NCBI RefSeq assembly: GCF_001514115.1
Contig: NZ_KQ948453.1
Coordinates: 416,659 to 480,658 of the forward strand
Direction: 5' to 3'
Origin: Streptomyces olivochromogenes
GTDB lineage: Bacteria > Actinomycetota > Actinomycetes > Streptomycetales > Streptomycetaceae
DNA: 64,000 nucleotides
Part shown: piece by piece, positions 1 to 9,381 of the stretch
Numbering within the stretch: the stretch's first letter is position 1
How the letters are laid out: each line of letters begins with the position of its first letter
Position numbers and translations under genes: made by a program
Notes under the pieces: generated by a model
What the model was told of the DNA's origin: nothing
The model's database searches: none
Seen by the model: only the letters and a program-made list of their open reading frames with translations

Positions 1-242
1 GCACCCCGGTCTCGGTGCACAAGATCCTGGTCGTGATGCTCGTGCCCAGGTCCCAGGACGACTGGCTGCGCGCCAGCCACGACCGCCTCGACCTGCGGCA
101 CTGCTGCTACTGGATCAACCTCGCCGGCCACGCGATCACCGGCCGGCGCCGGACCACCGTGCGTATACCGACCTCGCGCATCTTCGACGACAGGGCGCTC
201 TGCGAGATCATGACGAGGGTCGGGACGGGAGGGAAACCTTGA
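1..242 (+). CDS. C-terminal part of a DUF4365-like protein (partial)
   Basis: The reading frame is open from the left window edge to a TGA at 240-242, so only the last 79 or so residues of a longer gene are seen. The segment has a hydrophobic strand (ILVVMLVP), then DDWL, a Cys-rich helix RHCCYWINL and a closing TVRIP element. This pattern resembles the end of DUF4365 proteins, a family of unknown activity sometimes found near restriction or defence genes. The match is from memory. The stop overlaps the next start (TTGA), so the two genes are probably co-translated. The N-terminus and upstream context lie outside the window. Confidence 0.6.
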   Translation, partial: TPVSVHKILVVMLVPRSQDDWLRASHDRLDLRHCCYWINLAGHAITGRRRTTVRIPTSRIFDDRALCEIMTRVGTGGKP

Positions 243-1465
243 CACACCGCCCCATCGACTCCATCGGCGAACCGCTCCGGGCGGTCAGGCCGCACCCCGT
301 CGAGTCACACTGGACCGAGCCGCCCGAGCCGGGCCAGGTCGACCCCGCCGTCCTCAGCGCGCTGCTGCACCGCCACGGCTGGCAGCGCCGCGGCGGAGCG
401 GCCGGACGGTACGGCCGGTGGACCCCACCAGGGCCCGGTGGCGGCGGCACGAGCCTGCTCGTGCCGGAGAACCGGGCCTTCCCCGACAGCGACGACCTCC
501 TCGGCGAGGCGCTCCTCGCGCTCTCGCGCAGCGGAGCGCCGTCCGCGCGCGACGTCCTGGTCGCCCTCGCCGTGCCCAGCGACGAGATCCGCTGGTGGCG
601 CGATGTGCCGACCGGACCCGTGGGCGCCACGTCCTGGAGCGTGGAGGAGCGGCTGCGCTCGGCCGCCCGCTCGATGCTGCTCGCGGCGGCGCTCGCCACA
701 CGCGCGCGTGCGGGCTACTACGGCGCCCGCCACCGCAGGCCCGCCGCCGCTTCCCTGGAGAACGTCCTCGTCGGCGCCGACCCCGGCGGCCGCCGGCTCA
801 CCGCCTTCGTGCCCGTCGACACCGGCCGGCCGCTCTCCGTACGCCTGCACCAGGCGCTGTACGCCGCCCGCGAGGCCATCGACTACCAGCGGGCCACCGG
901 CGGCATGGACGCCTTCGACGCGGCCGTCGAGGCGGGCGTCAGCCATGAACTCACCGAGGCCGTCGTCGCCCTCGTGCGCGGTACGGAGGGCGCCCGGATC
1001 GCCGTCGAGTGGGCGCCCGCCGCCGGGGTCCCCGAGGGCTGCGCGGCGCCCGACGAGGCCGTCGAGTTCTCGCCCGGCGACCTGCCCGTCCTGCGTGAGG
1101 CCGGGGCCCGCTATCTGCGCGCCGAGCCGTCCGTACCGGTGCGCCTCACCGGTGCCGTGGTGCGGATGCGCAGGTCCCAGCCGCGCGGGGAGGGCACGGT
1201 ACGGCTGCGGGTGATCGCGGGAGCGGAGGTCCAGCACGTCCGCATGACGCTCGACGAGGAGGCGTACCGGATAGCGGGCCACGCCCATCTGGTGGGGCTG
1301 CCGGTACGGGTGCTGGGGCGACTGGAGAGCCGCGGCGGCTTCCGCAGGCTCACCGACGCCTCCGGGGTCGCACCCGTGCAGGTGGACGAGGCCGAGCGGG
1401 ACCGGCTGATGAAGTCGCTCCAGGAGAACCTGGACTTCTTCGAGGAGGCGTGCAGCGGGGACTGA
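239..1465 (+). CDS. conserved protein of unknown function, 408 aa
   Basis: Start is a TTG at 239 that overlaps the preceding stop. A good ribosome-binding site (GGGAGGG) lies about 6 nt upstream, which decides the start. The protein has no signal peptide or membrane segment. The first 120 residues are Pro/Gly/Arg-rich. The middle (about residues 140-260) looks helical and Ala-rich. The last 110 residues look like a mixed beta domain (VRLTGAVVRMRR, then GEGTVRLRVIAGAEVQHV, then LPVRVLGRLESRGGFRRL), possibly OB- or barrel-like. The C-terminus is acidic. I do not recognise the family beyond suspecting an actinobacterial conserved protein. The location next to a DUF4365-like gene and before thrS gives no clear function. 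Confidence 0.75.
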   Translation: MTHRPIDSIGEPLRAVRPHPVESHWTEPPEPGQVDPAVLSALLHRHGWQRRGGAAGRYGRWTPPGPGGGGTSLLVPENRAFPDSDDLLGEALLALSRSGAPSARDVLVALAVPSDEIRWWRDVPTGPVGATSWSVEERLRSAARSMLLAAALATRARAGYYGARHRRPAAASLENVLVGADPGGRRLTAFVPVDTGRPLSVRLHQALYAAREAIDYQRATGGMDAFDAAVEAGVSHELTEAVVALVRGTEGARIAVEWAPAAGVPEGCAAPDEAVEFSPGDLPVLREAGARYLRAEPSVPVRLTGAVVRMRRSQPRGEGTVRLRVIAGAEVQHVRMTLDEEAYRIAGHAHLVGLPVRVLGRLESRGGFRRLTDASGVAPVQVDEAERDRLMKSLQENLDFFEEACSGD

Positions 1466-1583
1466 CGGCTTTGTGGAGCTTTGCCGGTAACCGTTTCGCG
1501 GAGGGTGCCCCGGGCTCGGTACGATCGCCCTTGTATTGCGTACGTAGGAGAAGGTGCGCGTCCCCTTCAGTCAGGAGAGACCG

Positions 1584-3560
1584 GTGTCAGACGTCCGTGT
1601 GATCATCCAACGCGATTCCGAGCGGGAAGAGCGCGTGGTGACGACGGGCACTACGGCCGCCGACCTCTTCAGCGGCGAGCGCACCATCGTCGCCGCCCGC
1701 GTGGCCGGCGAGCTGAAGGACCTCGCGTACGAGGTGCGGGACGGCGAGGAGGTCGAGCCCGTCGAGATCTCCTCCCAGGACGGTCTCAACATCCTGCGCC
1801 ACTCCACCGCGCACGTCATGGCGCAGGCCGTGCAGGAACTCTTCCCCGAGGCCAAACTGGGCATCGGCCCGCCGGTCAAGGACGGCTTCTACTACGACTT
1901 CGACGTCGAGAAGCCGTTCACGCCCGAGGATCTCAAGGCCATCGAGAAGAAGATGCAGGAGATCCAGAAGCGGGGCCAGCGCTTCTCCCGCCGTGTGGTC
2001 ACCGACGAGGACGCCCGCGAGGAGCTCGCCGCGGAGCCGTACAAGCTGGAACTCATCGGCATCAAGGGCTCCGCGTCCTCGGACGACGGCGCGGACGTCG
2101 AGGTCGGCGGCGGCGAGCTGACGATCTACGACAACCTCGACGCCAAGACCGGCGAGCTGTGCTGGAAGGACCTCTGCCGCGGTCCCCACCTGCCCACCAC
2201 CCGCAACATCCCGGCGTTCAAGCTCATGCGCAACGCCGCCGCGTACTGGCGCGGCAGCGAGAAGAACCCGATGCTCCAGCGCATCTACGGCACCGCCTGG
2301 CCCTCCAAGGAGGAGCTGAAGGCGCACCTCGACTTCCTCGTGGAGGCCGAGAAGCGCGACCACCGCAAGCTGGGCAACGAGCTGGACCTCTTCTCCATCC
2401 CGGACCAGATCGGTTCAGGGCTCGCCGTCTTCCACCCCAAGGGCGGCATCATCCGCCGGGTCATGGAGGACTACTCGCGGCGCCGTCACGAGGAAGAGGG
2501 CTACGAGTTCGTCTACACCCCGCACGCGACGAAGGGGAAGCTCTTCGAGACCTCGGGCCACCTGGACTGGTACGCCGACGGCATGTACCCGCCCATGCAG
2601 CTCGACGAGGGCGTGGACTACTACCTCAAGCCCATGAACTGCCCGATGCACAACCTGATCTTCGACGCGCGCGGCCGCTCCTACCGTGAACTGCCGCTGC
2701 GCCTCTTCGAGTTCGGGACCGTGTACCGGTACGAGAAGTCGGGCGTCGTGCACGGCCTGACCCGCGCCCGTGGCTTCACGCAGGACGACGCGCACATCTA
2801 CTGCACCAAGGAGCAGATGGCGGCGGAGCTCGACAAGACGCTCACCTTCGTCCTGAACCTGCTGCGCGACTACGGCCTGACCGACTTCTATCTGGAGCTC
2901 TCCACGAAGGACCCGGAGAAGTTCGTCGGTTCCGACGAGGTCTGGGAGGAGGCCACCGAGACGCTGCGGCAGGTGGCCGAGAAGCAGGGCCTCCCGCTCG
3001 TCCCGGACCCGGGCGGCGCCGCCTTCTACGGTCCGAAGATCTCCGTCCAGACCAAGGACGCGATCGGCCGGACCTGGCAGATGTCGACCGTGCAGCTGGA
3101 CTTCAACCTGCCGGAGCGCTTCGACCTGGAGTACACCGGACCCGACGGCTCCAAGCAGCGTCCGGTGATGATCCACCGTGCGCTGTTCGGTTCCATCGAG
3201 CGCTTCTTCGCGGTGCTCCTCGAGCACTACGCGGGCGCGTTCCCGGCCTGGCTGGCGCCCGTGCAGGCGGTCGGCATCCCGATCGGCGACGCGCACGTGG
3301 AGTACCTCCAGAAGTTCGCCACCGAGGCGAAGAAGAAGGGTCTGCGGGTCGAGGTCGACGCCTCCTCCGACCGTATGCAGAAGAAGATCCGCAACGCCCA
3401 GAAGCAGAAGGTGCCCTTCATGGTCATCGCGGGCGACGAGGACATGGCGGCCGGCGCCGTCTCCTTCCGCTACCGCGACGGCTCGCAGGAGAACGGCATC
3501 CCGGTCGACGAGGCGATCGCCAAGATCATGAAGGTCGTCGAGGAGCGCGCACAGGTCTGA
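1584..3560 (+). CDS. thrS: threonyl-tRNA synthetase
   Basis: Charges tRNA-Thr with threonine in the cytoplasm. Seen in order: N-terminal TGS domain (about residues 1-60), the editing/SAD domain with HSTAHVMAQ, and the class II catalytic core with the zinc-site segment MNCPMH. Motif 2 ([12 protein letters not shown], with the [10 protein letters not shown] stretch after it), motif 3 ([11 protein letters not shown]) and a C-terminal anticodon-binding domain follow. The start chosen is GTG at 1584, giving 658 aa and [11 protein letters not shown]. An AGGAGAG site sits 4-10 nt before it. A longer in-frame GTG at 1554 would add ten residues but has its Shine-Dalgarno only 3 nt away. A hairpin terminator follows at 3621-3657. 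No T-box was recognised in the 118-nt upstream gap. Confidence 0.96.
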   Translation: MSDVRVIIQRDSEREERVVTTGTTAADLFSGERTIVAARVAGELKDLAYEVRDGEEVEPVEISSQDGLNILRHSTAHVMAQAVQELFPEAKLGIGPPVKDGFYYDFDVEKPFTPEDLKAIEKKMQEIQKRGQRFSRRVVTDEDAREELAAEPYKLELIGIKGSASSDDGADVEVGGGELTIYDNLDAKTGELCWKDLCRGPHLPTTRNIPAFKLMRNAAAYWRGSEKNPMLQRIYGTAWPSKEELKAHLDFLVEAEKRDHRKLGNELDLFSIPDQIGSGLAVFHPKGGIIRRVMEDYSRRRHEEEGYEFVYTPHATKGKLFETSGHLDWYADGMYPPMQLDEGVDYYLKPMNCPMHNLIFDARGRSYRELPLRLFEFGTVYRYEKSGVVHGLTRARGFTQDDAHIYCTKEQMAAELDKTLTFVLNLLRDYGLTDFYLELSTKDPEKFVGSDEVWEEATETLRQVAEKQGLPLVPDPGGAAFYGPKISVQTKDAIGRTWQMSTVQLDFNLPERFDLEYTGPDGSKQRPVMIHRALFGSIERFFAVLLEHYAGAFPAWLAPVQAVGIPIGDAHVEYLQKFATEAKKKGLRVEVDASSDRMQKKIRNAQKQKVPFMVIAGDEDMAAGAVSFRYRDGSQENGIPVDEAIAKIMKVVEERAQV

Positions 3561-3620
3561 CGCACAGGTCTGGCGCGCAGGTCCGACGAGTACGGTGCCT
3601 CTTTGACGCGCACGTGAGGG

Positions 3621-3657
3621 AAGGCCCCCGGAGAGCTCAGCTCCCCGGGGGCCTTTT
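3621..3657. terminator. bidirectional terminator between thrS and the channel gene
   Basis: An inverted repeat with arms AAGGCCCCCGG and CCGGGGGCCTT, followed by a short T run on the plus strand. It ends thrS transcription. It overlaps the last codons of the convergent channel gene, so it could act in both directions. Confidence 0.75.
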
Positions 3658-4323
3658 CTCACCCCTGTTCCCGTCGTCCCCGTCGTTCCCGTCCTCGCGC
3701 GCGAACACCTGGAGCAGCCAGGACGAGAACGAGCCGGTCACCGCGCCGAGCAGCGCCAGACCGCACACCATCAGCACCGACGCGATCGTGCGCCCCATCG
3801 GGGTCACCGGCACCACGTCTCCGTACCCCACCGTCGTGAGCGTGGTGCAGGTCCACCACACCGAGTCCCCGAACGTCAGGATCGAGGCGCCCGGTGCCCC
3901 GCGCTCCTGCTGGTAGACGGCGAGGGAGCCCGCGAAGCCGAGCAGCGCGGCCGACAACCCCGCGTAGAAGACCACGCGCGCGTGCAGGGAGAGACGGGGC
4001 TCTCCACGGTGACGCTGTACTGCTTCGTAGACCTTGACGATGCGCAGCGGACGCAGGAGCGGCAGCAGGAGTGCCAGGGTGTCCACCGGGTGCGCGCGGA
4101 CGAAGCCGAGTCGCTGTCCGCTCAGGCCCCAGCGCACCGCGTAGTCGACGCCGAACAGCGCCCAGGCGGTCAGCATCGCCGCCAGACAGACGTGCCGCCA
4201 GACGGCGGGCAGCGTGTGCCCGAGGACCAGGACGGCGTACGCGGCGAGAAACAACGCCGAGGCCAGGCTGAGCGGGACCTCGGTGCGCCTTTCCCACCGG
4301 GCCTGTCGGCTGTCGTCGTCCAT
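3637..4323 (-). CDS. potassium-channel-like membrane protein (two-pore-helix ion channel family)
   Basis: 228 aa from the ATG at 4323 (MDDDSRQARWERR). An upstream in-frame extension is possible but has no ribosome-binding site and a non-coding composition. The selectivity filter TTLTTVGYGDVVP is complete, preceded by a pore helix (SVWWTCTT). Around it lie five or so hydrophobic segments: LASALFLAAYAVLVLG, VCLAAMLTAWALFGV, VDTLALLLPLLRP, VVFYAGLSAALLGFAG and the last SVLMVCGLALLGAVTG. This is the topology of voltage-gated-type K+ channels, but there is no S4-like row of arginines, so voltage sensing is unlikely. It probably allows K+ flux across the cytoplasmic membrane. The C-tail is short and charged. 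It stands alone and converges on thrS. Confidence 0.88.
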   Translation of the reverse strand: MDDDSRQARWERRTEVPLSLASALFLAAYAVLVLGHTLPAVWRHVCLAAMLTAWALFGVDYAVRWGLSGQRLGFVRAHPVDTLALLLPLLRPLRIVKVYEAVQRHRGEPRLSLHARVVFYAGLSAALLGFAGSLAVYQQERGAPGASILTFGDSVWWTCTTLTTVGYGDVVPVTPMGRTIASVLMVCGLALLGAVTGSFSSWLLQVFAREDGNDGDDGNRGEKRPPGS

Positions 4324-4389
4324 CGGCCCAGCTTGGCCCGGCGAGCATTCGGGAGAGCCCCGCCGACACGCCGCGAACGGGCGAAGCAA

Positions 4390-4395
4390 TATGCT
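4390..4395 (+). promoter_or_regulatory. candidate -10 element (TATGCT) for a leaderless HIT mRNA
   Basis: TATGCT ends 7 nt before the ATG at 4403, where a leaderless transcript would start. No convincing -35 or Shine-Dalgarno is seen. Confidence 0.3.
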
Positions 4396-4402
4396 GCACC
4401 AC

Positions 4403-4951
4403 ATGACGAGTGAGCCGGAGCAGCAGATCGGAGTGGGAACGCAGGACGCGTTCCAGCGCTTGTGGACGCCCCACCGGATGGCTTACATCCAGGGCGAGAA
4501 CAAGCCCACCGGCCCGGGGGCCGACGACGGCTGTCCGTTCTGCTCGATCCCCGCCAAGTCCGACGAGGACGGGCTCATCGTGAGGCGCGGTGAGCAGGTG
4601 TACGCGGTGCTCAATCTGTACCCGTACAACGGCGGTCACCTCATGGTCGTGCCCTACCGCCATGTCGCGGACTACACCGACCTGACCGACCCGGAGACCG
4701 CCGAGCTCGGCGAGCTGACCAAGCAGGCGATGAGCGCGCTGCGTACCGCCTCGGGCGCGCACGGTTTCAACATCGGCATGAACCAGGGCACGGTGGCGGG
4801 CGCGGGCATCGCCGCCCACCTCCACCAGCACATCGTCCCCCGCTGGGGCGGCGACACCAACTTCATGCCGGTCGTCGGCCACACCAAGGTGCTCCCGCAG
4901 CTCCTGGCCGACACCCGCAAGATGCTGGCCGAGGCCTGGCCGAGCCAGTAG
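4403..4951 (+). CDS. HIT-family nucleotide hydrolase/phosphorylase (Ap4A phosphorylase-like)
   Basis: 182 aa. A CPFC pair near residue 35 and the histidine triad AHLHQHIVPRW mark the branch of the HIT family that includes the mycobacterial Ap4A phosphorylase encoded beside thrS and pgsA. The likely substrate is diadenosine tetraphosphate or a related dinucleotide. The neighbourhood (thrS, HIT, pgsA, acyltransferase, pimA) is the same as in Mycobacterium, which supports the orthology. Two in-frame ATGs (4391, 4403) compete. I prefer 4403 because a TATGCT hexamer would place the transcript start at that ATG and neither start has a Shine-Dalgarno sequence. The longer version adds MLHH. Confidence 0.9.
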   Translation: MTSEPEQQIGVGTQDAFQRLWTPHRMAYIQGENKPTGPGADDGCPFCSIPAKSDEDGLIVRRGEQVYAVLNLYPYNGGHLMVVPYRHVADYTDLTDPETAELGELTKQAMSALRTASGAHGFNIGMNQGTVAGAGIAAHLHQHIVPRWGGDTNFMPVVGHTKVLPQLLADTRKMLAEAWPSQ

Positions 4952-4960
4952 CCCGGTCAA

Positions 4961-5002
4961 GGGTGCGCCCCGTAGGGGCGCGGGGAACTGCGCGATCAGC
5001 CC
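4961..5002. repeat. copy of a dispersed GC-rich Streptomyces repeat (inverted)
   Basis: The reverse complement of this stretch (core GCGCAGTTCCCCGCGCCCCT) matches the units at 13243-13474 and 30221-30274. It lies between the HIT gene and the convergent membrane-protein gene, and contains short inverted repeats that could act as a weak terminator. Confidence 0.7.
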
Positions 5003-5053
5003 AGGACGACCCGCACCCGGCGGACGGCCTTTCCTGCACGTCCGCCGGGGGCT

Positions 5054-6727
5054 TCACGCATCGTAGAGGTCCGCCTTCCGAGGCGACGGATCCTGCACCG
5101 CCGTGCTGAGGAACGCCGACCGGTTACCGAACTTCTCCGTGTCGACCCCGTTCTCGTCCAGCACCTTGATCGCCGCCGCGTGGACGACACGGAGCACCGG
5201 CGTGGCCGCCCGCAGCGCGTCGTCGGCCATGAAGCGGTGCCGCCAGGGCTGGTCGGCCCACGCGTGCCGCAGGCCGAACGGCTCGGGCAGTGTCAGCTTG
5301 CCGCCGAGCCAGTTCAGCAGCGGCGGGTACCCGGTGAGCGGGGCGCGCGCCGTGAGACGTACGACCTCGTCCGTGGTGACCAGCGGCAGCTTCACCTTGC
5401 GGGTCTCCCAGAACTTGACCGCCTTGGCGACCTCTTTCGTCGGGGCCTCGGGCTTGCTGGTGAACAGGGAGTTCACGGGACCCAGGGCGTGCCCGGTGAT
5501 CTCGATGCGCAGCGTCTCGTGCAGCACGGTCACGGTGATCAGCATGGTGATGATCAACTGGCCGTCCCACAGTGTCCACTGCACGCCGAGGTAGTGCCGC
5601 TGGCCGCTGCCGAACTGCTGCTTGTTGCAGATGTCCTGTATGGCGTGGCTCTTGATCGTGTACGCCTCGACGTCCGTGCCGCCCGGCCGGGACACCTCCT
5701 TGGCGTTCTCACCGATCGGCGAGACGATCCAGTGCTTGATCGAAGGTGTGGGGAAACCACCGGTGTTGAGCGGGCCGCGCTCCAGCATGCGGAGCTTGTC
5801 GTGGATGTTGCGGACGACGTCCCAGCTGCGGAAGGGGTGGATCTCCTTGTCCGGGTCCTTGGGGACGAGGTCCTCGGCGAGCTGCCAGCTGCCCCAGCGG
5901 GTGCCCATGCCGAGTATGCCCTTGGGCCCGGCGTAGAACACCGAGTTGGACTGCTGCTCGGCGCTGAGGGCGGCCAGGGCCTGGCGCAGCCGCTCGGCCG
6001 CCGTCTCGCCCGGGCTGCCGGGCACCGCCTCCGGGATCTTGGCGCCGAGGCCGCCGCCGGACAGCAGGCTGTCCCAGCGCGCGCGCAGGTCCTTGGCGGC
6101 CCGCTCGCAGATCTGCTTGGCCCAGAGCCAGCCGACCACCGGGAGGACCACCGACGCACGCGCGTACCAGGCCCAGAAGCCGGTGAAGGGCATGCGGACG
6201 AGGAAGACCACGGCGAGGGCGCCGAAGGCGACCAGGAGCGTGGTGCCGAGGGCGCCGGCGCGCTTGTTCGTCTGCTTGGCGATCATGGACCGGAGCTGGA
6301 AGACCAGCAGCCACACCAGCAGCCCGGGCAGGAACAGCACACCGCACAGCACCATGACGGCCGACAGCCAGTTGTCCCGCTCCCGGCGGATGCGGTTCGC
6401 CGCGAGGCAGTGCTCGACGACGACCTGCGGCTCGGTGCCGAAGGACTGGATGAGGGGCTTGCGGCCGGCGCCCAGCATGCGGTCCACCACCGCCCGCCCG
6501 AAGGCCTCGCCGAGGTTGGGCCTGAAGATCGTGGCCCACTTGCGGCCCGGGCTGACGGTGGACTCGTGCCACTGGTTGTTCGCCTTGAGGATCTCGCCGA
6601 CATCGCTGTCCCGGTACGCCGCCGAGGCCAGGGCGAAGGTCGCCGCCGTCTGTCCCGCGGAACCCGAGAGCGGCACTTGCGCCCCGGGAGTGAAATCGAA
6701 ACCGTCGAACGCCACTTCCGCCCCCAT
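5054..6727 (-). CDS. large membrane protein of unknown function
   Basis: About 557 aa from the ATG at 6727. The start is uncertain: a GTG at 6775 would add 16 low-complexity residues, and a GTG at 6715 has a G-rich site before it. A cytoplasmic N-terminal part of about 120 residues is followed by hydrophobic segments (VMVLCGVLFLPGLLVWLLVF, TTLLVAFGALAVVFLV, ASVVLPVVGWLW). A long mainly soluble region then contains one more weak hydrophobic stretch (QLIITMLITVTVLHETL). I recognise no catalytic motif. The gene sits between conserved housekeeping genes but is transcribed away from them. Paired TTGATCAG repeats lie just upstream of the start. Confidence 0.75.
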   Translation of the reverse strand: MGAEVAFDGFDFTPGAQVPLSGSAGQTAATFALASAAYRDSDVGEILKANNQWHESTVSPGRKWATIFRPNLGEAFGRAVVDRMLGAGRKPLIQSFGTEPQVVVEHCLAANRIRRERDNWLSAVMVLCGVLFLPGLLVWLLVFQLRSMIAKQTNKRAGALGTTLLVAFGALAVVFLVRMPFTGFWAWYARASVVLPVVGWLWAKQICERAAKDLRARWDSLLSGGGLGAKIPEAVPGSPGETAAERLRQALAALSAEQQSNSVFYAGPKGILGMGTRWGSWQLAEDLVPKDPDKEIHPFRSWDVVRNIHDKLRMLERGPLNTGGFPTPSIKHWIVSPIGENAKEVSRPGGTDVEAYTIKSHAIQDICNKQQFGSGQRHYLGVQWTLWDGQLIITMLITVTVLHETLRIEITGHALGPVNSLFTSKPEAPTKEVAKAVKFWETRKVKLPLVTTDEVVRLTARAPLTGYPPLLNWLGGKLTLPEPFGLRHAWADQPWRHRFMADDALRAATPVLRVVHAAAIKVLDENGVDTEKFGNRSAFLSTAVQDPSPRKADLYDA

Positions 6728-6780
6728 CGCCGCCGCACCCGCTCCTGCGGCTTTCCCGACTTCCCTGCCCCGCACACCTG

Positions 6781-6805
6781 TTGATCAGGTCATCGTCTTG
6801 ATCAG
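6781..6805. promoter_or_regulatory. direct repeat TTGATCAG x2, possible operator
   Basis: Two identical 8-mers (6781-6788 and 6798-6805) are spaced 17 bp start to start, just upstream of the leftward membrane-protein gene. Each contains the palindrome TGATCA. The near two-turn spacing and position suggest a regulator site, but no regulator can be named. Confidence 0.25.
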
Positions 6806-6884
6806 TTCCCAGAGTATCGGCCGCGACCGACATTCGTCGGCGGACGGCCGAAGCCGCCCGCCGAGGGTGAGAGAAGCCGAACCG

Positions 6885-9080
6885 TCAGGCGTTCTGGGCC
6901 TGTTCGCGCATCCTTTCGGCGATCTGCGACGGCATCGGCTCGTGCCGTGCGTAGGTGCGGTTGAAGCGTGCGGTGCCGTGCGAGAGAGAGCGCAGATCCA
7001 CGGCGTACCGTCCGATCTCGATCTCCGGGACCTCGGCCCGTACGAGCGTGCGTCCGCCGCCCGCCTGCTCGGTGCCGACCACCCGGCCGCGCCGCCCCGA
7101 CAGATCGCTCATCACGGCGCCCACGTACTCGTCGCCGACCAGGACCGTCACCTCGGCCACCGGCTCCAGCAGATGGATCCTGGTGTCGGTGGCCGCCTCA
7201 CGCAGGGCGAGCGCGCCCGCGGTCTGGAACGCCGCGTCGGAGGAGTCCACGGAGTGCGCCTTGCCGTCGAGCAGGGTGATCCGTACGTCGATGAGGGGAT
7301 AGCCCGCGACCACGCCCTTGGCGGCCTGGGCCCGCACCCCCTTCTCGACGGAGGGGATGAACTGCCGGGGCACGGCCCCGCCGACGACCTTGTCCACGAA
7401 CTCGATTCCCGAGCCGTTCGGGAGGGGTTCGACCTCGATCTCGCAGATCGCGTACTGCCCGTGCCCGCCGGACTGCTTCACATGGCGGCCGCGCCCCGCG
7501 GCCTTGTCCGCGAACGTCTCCCGCAGGGAGACCTTGTGCGGGACCACGTCGACCTGGACGCCGTACCGGTTGCGCAGCCGCTCCAGGGCGACGTCGGCGT
7601 GGGCCTCGCCCAGGCACCACAGGACGACCTGGTGGGTGTTCTGGTTCTGTTCCAGGCGCATGGTGGGGTCCTCGGCGACCAGCCGCCCCAGGCCCTGCGA
7701 GAGCTTGTCCTCGTCGGCCTTGCTGTGTGCCTGGATGGCGAGCGGCAGCAGCGGGTCCGGCATCTGCCAGGGCTCCATCAGCAGCGGGTCGTCCTTGGCC
7801 GAGAGCGTGTCACCGGTCTCGGCCCGGTTGAGCTTCGCCACGCAGGCCAGGTCGCCCGCGATGCAGTGCGTCAGGGAGCGCTGCTGTTTGCCGAACGGCG
7901 CGGACAGGGCGCCGACGCGCTCGTCGACGTCGTGGTCCTCGTGCCCTCGGTCGCCGAGCCCGTGCCCGGAGACGTGCACCGTCTCGTCGGGGCGCAGGGT
8001 GCCCGAGAAGACGCGGACGAGGGAGACCCGGCCCACATAGGGGTCGCTGGCCGTCTTCACGACCTCCGCGACCAGCGGTCCGTTCGGATCGCAGGCCTTG
8101 ACCTCGCGTTCCTGGCCTTCCGGTGTCGTCACGGTGGGCGCCGGGCGCTCCAGCGGGGTCGGGAAGCCGCCCGTGACGAGTTCCAGGAGCTCTACGGTGC
8201 CGAGCCCCTGGCGGGCACCCTCGGCGGCGGGCGCGGCCGCCAGGACCGGGAAGAAGGCCCCGCGCGCCACGGCCCTCTCCAGGTCCTGCACGAGCGTCTT
8301 GACGTCGATCTGCTCGCCGCCCAGATAACGGTCCATGAGGGTCTCGTCCTCGCTCTCGGCGATGATCCCCTCGATCAGCCGGTTGCGCGCCTCCTCGATC
8401 AGCGGCAGCTGTTCCGGTCCCGGCTCGGCCTCCTTGCGCTCCCCGGAGGAGTAGTCGAACAGCCGCTGTGTGAGGAGCCCGATCAGCCCGGTGACGGGGG
8501 CGTGCCCGTCGGGCCCCTCCGCGCCGTGCAGCGGCAGGTACAGCGGCAGTACGGCGTCGGGGTCGTCGGCGCCGAAGGCCTCGGCGCAGATCCGCGTCAT
8601 GTCGTCGAAGTCGGCGCGCGCCGACTCGAGGTGGGTGATCACGATGGCGCGCGGCATGCCGACCGCCGCGCACTCCTCCCACACCATCCGGGTCGAGCCG
8701 TCCACCCCGTCCGAGGCCGAGACGACGAAAAGGGCCGCGTCCGCGGCGCGCAGACCGGCCCTTAGTTCCCCGACGAAGTCGGCGTATCCGGGGGTGTCGA
8801 TGATGTTGATCTTGTATCCGTCCCAGTCGACGGGTACCAGGGACAGCTGCACCGAGCGCTGCTGCCGGTGCTCGATCTCGTCGTAGTCGGAGACGGCGGT
8901 GCCGTCCTCCACCCTGCCCGCCCGGTTCACTGCTCCCGCCGTCAGCGCGAGAGCTTCCACCAATGTCGTCTTGCCGGATCCGCTGTGGCCGACCAGCACC
9001 ACATTCCGTACGGACGCGGGGTGGTCGGCCGCCGTAGCCCTGCCGGCGGCTCCGGGATGTGCGTTCGCCTTGTCGCCCAT
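6885..9080 (-). CDS. elongation factor G-like protein (EF-G2 type)
   Basis: 731 aa. The ATG at 9080 is preceded by GGGAGG at a good distance, which rules out a longer form starting at 9125. The domain order is that of EF-G: GTPase domain with P-loop GHSGSGKT (31-38) and DTPG (95-98), domain II, and domains III-V to the C-terminus. Two GTPase signatures are altered. The switch I RGITI stretch reads RQQRSVQLS, and the guanine-binding NKxD position reads THLE (149-152). In mycobacteria a second EF-G of this kind binds GTP but lacks ribosome-stimulated GTPase activity (known from the literature). A translocation role is therefore not assured here. It stands alone, divergent from pgsA. Confidence 0.88.
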   Translation of the reverse strand: MGDKANAHPGAAGRATAADHPASVRNVVLVGHSGSGKTTLVEALALTAGAVNRAGRVEDGTAVSDYDEIEHRQQRSVQLSLVPVDWDGYKINIIDTPGYADFVGELRAGLRAADAALFVVSASDGVDGSTRMVWEECAAVGMPRAIVITHLESARADFDDMTRICAEAFGADDPDAVLPLYLPLHGAEGPDGHAPVTGLIGLLTQRLFDYSSGERKEAEPGPEQLPLIEEARNRLIEGIIAESEDETLMDRYLGGEQIDVKTLVQDLERAVARGAFFPVLAAAPAAEGARQGLGTVELLELVTGGFPTPLERPAPTVTTPEGQEREVKACDPNGPLVAEVVKTASDPYVGRVSLVRVFSGTLRPDETVHVSGHGLGDRGHEDHDVDERVGALSAPFGKQQRSLTHCIAGDLACVAKLNRAETGDTLSAKDDPLLMEPWQMPDPLLPLAIQAHSKADEDKLSQGLGRLVAEDPTMRLEQNQNTHQVVLWCLGEAHADVALERLRNRYGVQVDVVPHKVSLRETFADKAAGRGRHVKQSGGHGQYAICEIEVEPLPNGSGIEFVDKVVGGAVPRQFIPSVEKGVRAQAAKGVVAGYPLIDVRITLLDGKAHSVDSSDAAFQTAGALALREAATDTRIHLLEPVAEVTVLVGDEYVGAVMSDLSGRRGRVVGTEQAGGGRTLVRAEVPEIEIGRYAVDLRSLSHGTARFNRTYARHEPMPSQIAERMREQAQNA

Positions 9081-9381
9081 GGTCTTGCCTCCCGTGCACG
9101 GTGAGGTCTCTTTGGGCGCGGGCAAGCCGGAACCTCCCCCAGACTTCGTCCGGGAGGTGCCCCCAGCGGTGCGGCTCCGATGACGCCCGCGGTGTCTTCG
9201 AGCTTTGCACTCGCGTCACGGTGCGTCCATACGGGGGACGCGATCCCGCCGTGACATCGGTGGCATCCCACCGAGACACGGGGTGCGGGTGCCCGGCCGT
9301 CGCACAAGCGCGCGCGTGGCTACGATGGGCCAGCCGGTGGCCAGCAGGGGCCGCGCGGCGACACCGACCCTCGGGAAGGCC
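9081..9381. other. divergent control region between the EF-G-like gene and pgsA
   Basis: About 300 bp without a gene. It holds the EF-G2 leader, in which ACCTCCC (9132-9138) and GGGAGGT (9152-9158) can pair, and a TACGAT hexamer at 9321-9326 that could be the pgsA -10. No further coding signal was seen. Confidence 0.4.

Noticed and set aside
1554..1583. Ten-residue N-terminal extension of ThrS
   Set aside because: Its Shine-Dalgarno is only 3 nt from the GTG. The GTG at 1584 has better spacing and the usual protein start.
1466..1583. T-box riboswitch before thrS
   Set aside because: The gap is too short and has no T-box sequence or specifier stem.
5946..8765. Very long plus-strand open frame of 939 codons
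   Set aside because: It lies antisense to the unknown membrane protein and the EF-G-like gene. Its translation is Arg/Pro/Ala-rich without motifs, a typical high-G+C shadow.
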